23,453 nucleotides of DNA, from positions 1 to 23,453 of the forward strand of contig URGL01000039.1 of the NCBI GenBank assembly GCA_900547405.1, given 5' to 3'. The stretch is from an uncultured Eubacteriales bacterium (lineage in GTDB: Bacteria > Bacillota > Clostridia > Oscillospirales > Oscillospiraceae). Positions 22,291 through 23,453 of the stretch are shown piece by piece. Under the pieces are notes generated by a model that saw only the letters and a list, made by a program, of their open reading frames with translations, did not search any database and was not told where the DNA came from. How positions within the stretch are numbered: the stretch's first letter is position 1; each line of letters starts with the position of its first letter. Both the position numbers and the translations under genes were made by a program.

Positions 22291-22317
22291 TGCCGAAAAT
22301 TGTCGAAAAATGTCAGT
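22291..22317. promoter_or_regulatory. Tandem Spo0A-box-like sites upstream of comEC
   Basis: Read on the plus strand, TGCCGAA (22291-22297) and TGTCGAA (22301-22307) stand exactly 10 bases apart, followed 10 bases on by a half match TGTCAG (22311). TGNCGAA, best as TGTCGAA, is the Spo0A binding box, and Spo0A binds tandem boxes with this spacing. The first box ends 8 bases from the candidate comEC -35. Confidence 0.6.
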
Positions 22318-22328
22318 TCCGGGGCAGT

Positions 22329-22358
22329 AAAAACCGGCCCCCATTTCTGGGGACCGGT
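22329..22358 (-). terminator. Terminator of the Ig-like repeat protein gene
   Basis: On the minus strand ACCGGTCCCC pairs with GGGGGCCGGT (22358-22333, one T-G wobble) around a 6-base loop and runs into TTTTT at 22333-22329. It starts 13 bases after the stop codon and separates this gene from comEC. Confidence 0.9.
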
Positions 22359-22371
22359 CGCTATGAAGGGA

Positions 22372-23453
22372 TCAGGCCTGGGGCGCCACAGGAGCCAGGA
22401 TCTTCAGCTTGATCGAGGCGGATTTGTTGGTGCCGTCGGCGGCGGTGGCGGTGATGGTTACCGTCTTACCCACAGCTTTGGGGTCGGCGGTGACATGGCC
22501 GTCTTTTACGGTGACCAGCTTGTTGCTGCTCTTCCAGGTGAAGACCTGGGCGGAGCCATCGTTGCCGGTGGCCTTCAGCTCCAGGGTCTGCCCGGCCTCC
22601 AGCTTGGTGGGCAGGGTGCTGCCGTCAGGGGTGCCGATGGTAACCTTGGTGGTAGCGGGGTAGACGGTCACGTCGCAGGTGGCGGTCTTGCCTCTGCCAT
22701 CCAGGGCCTTTACGGTCACGGTGACGGTGACAGGCTCCTTCAGGGCCTTGGTGGTGAGCTTGCCGGAGGAGCTGATCTTGATACCGGCCTCATTCTCGGA
22801 CACGGACCAGCTGAGCTTCTTGTTGGTGGTGTCGGCGGGGGTGATGACGGGTTTCAGGGTCAGGGACTTTCCACCGGCGATGATACCGTTCTCCAGGGTC
22901 AGGTCCTTCATGCGCTTGACCACAGTGAGCTTGAAGGAAGCCTTCTCGCCGGAGCCGTCCTTGGCGGTGGCGGTGATGGTGACGGTACCGGCCTTCAGGC
23001 AGGTGATCTTACCACCGGCGTCAATGGAGGCCACCTTGGCGTTGGAGGACTTCCAGGTCACGTCCTTCCGGGCGGCCACGGGGAAGGTCACGGCGCTGAG
23101 CTGCAATGTGCTGTCTGCGGCCATATCCCACACCTGGGTGGTGTTCTCGGAAGCGCCGGGACGCTTGATCTCCAGCCCCTGAACCAGAGGACGGAGGGTG
23201 ACCTGGGCGCTGCCGGAGACACCGGAGCCATCCTTGGCAGTGGCGGTGACGGTAACGGTCTTCACACCGGTCAGGTCCTTATTGGCGGTAATGACACCGG
23301 AGGAAGAGACCTTGGCGTAGGCGCTGCCATCGGTGATGGACCAGGTGACGGCCTTGTTGGAGGCGTTGGCAGGCTCCACAGTAGCCTTCAGGGCCAGGGT
23401 CTTGCCGGAGGCAACGGTCAGGCTGTCGGCGGCCTTCTTGGTGGTGACGGTGA
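22372..23453 (-). CDS. Bacterial Ig-like (Big_2) repeat protein, C-terminal part
   Basis: The frame stays open to the window edge, so the 5' end is outside. About 360 residues are visible, made of four consecutive Big_2-type Ig-like domains of about 80-90 residues. Each has a W[SK] strand (VTWSI, VTWKSSNAKVASID, LSWSVSE, FTWKSSNKLVTV), a SSGVI/GGKI turn, and ends in a VTVTATAKDGSG-like strand. Such domains are found in secreted and surface proteins. The protein ends in KILAPVAPQA with no LPxTG motif, S-layer domain or membrane helix at the C-terminus, so any anchor or enzyme domain must lie upstream. ATG/GTG codons within the visible part are internal. Confidence 0.88.
   Translation of the reverse strand, partial: TVTTKKAADSLTVASGKTLALKATVEPANASNKAVTWSITDGSAYAKVSSSGVITANKDLTGVKTVTVTATAKDGSGVSGSAQVTLRPLVQGLEIKRPGASENTTQVWDMAADSTLQLSAVTFPVAARKDVTWKSSNAKVASIDAGGKITCLKAGTVTITATAKDGSGEKASFKLTVVKRMKDLTLENGIIAGGKSLTLKPVITPADTTNKKLSWSVSENEAGIKISSSGKLTTKALKEPVTVTVTVKALDGRGKTATCDVTVYPATTKVTIGTPDGSTLPTKLEAGQTLELKATGNDGSAQVFTWKSSNKLVTVKDGHVTADPKAVGKTVTITATAADGTNKSASIKLKILAPVAPQA

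Noticed and set aside
22291..22317. LexA (SOS) box reading of the repeated sequence upstream of comEC
   Set aside because: The Gram-positive LexA box is a GAACN4GTTC palindrome. The sites here are direct repeats of TGNCGAA spaced 10 bases, which fits Spo0A better.

Overview
The window is a dense, GC-rich piece of chromosome from a low-GC-phylum anaerobe, most likely class Clostridia, order Oscillospirales (Oscillospiraceae-like). This is inferred from gene content: a T-box before cysS, an ECF sigma/PepSY anti-sigma pair, VanW and XpaC/TelA proteins, RNase M5, CsoR-type copper control, strong AGGAGG ribosome sites and nested palindromic intergenic repeats. No 16S gene or species marker is present, so genus is not claimed. 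No phage, transposase, CRISPR array or plasmid gene was seen.

Layout. (1) Positions 1-1969: two copies of a tRNA-Ser(GGA) module on the minus strand, the left one cut by the window edge, flanking a two-gene ECF sigma factor/anti-sigma factor operon. (2) 1947-8151, minus: one long operon, T-box leader - cysS - polA - rimI - tsaD - GNAT acetyltransferase. The first four genes are joined by 4-base ATGA overlaps, so one cysteine-tRNA-sensing leader appears to control DNA polymerase I and the t6A enzyme as well. (3) 8217-9526, plus: a monocistronic lipoprotein with four SH3b domains. (4) 9538-12677, plus: copper operon csoR-copA-copZ with two palindromic CsoR-type operators in its promoter. (5) 12731-15047, minus: an XpaC-like/TelA-like pair. 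(6) 15171-16294, plus: branched-chain aminotransferase ilvE with its own promoter and terminator. (7) 16423-18030, minus: VanW-family membrane-anchored protein, bracketed by two related compound palindromic repeats. (8) 18454-22232, minus: comEC-holA-rnmV operon, preceded by tandem 10-bp-spaced Spo0A-box-like sites. (9) 22372 to the window end, minus: C-terminal part of a protein made of bacterial Ig-like (Big_2) repeats.

Most genes are housekeeping. The most unusual content is regulatory: the T-box reaching into polA/tsaD, candidate Spo0A boxes at comEC, the paired tRNA-Ser leaders with a conserved 5' hairpin, the RsgI-like Asn-Pro segment in an ECF anti-sigma factor, and repeats whose hairpin arms change in a compensatory way. 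Start codons were revised from the longest frames wherever a Shine-Dalgarno site or a 4-base overlap decided the matter. All domain names come from motif recognition by eye, without database searches.
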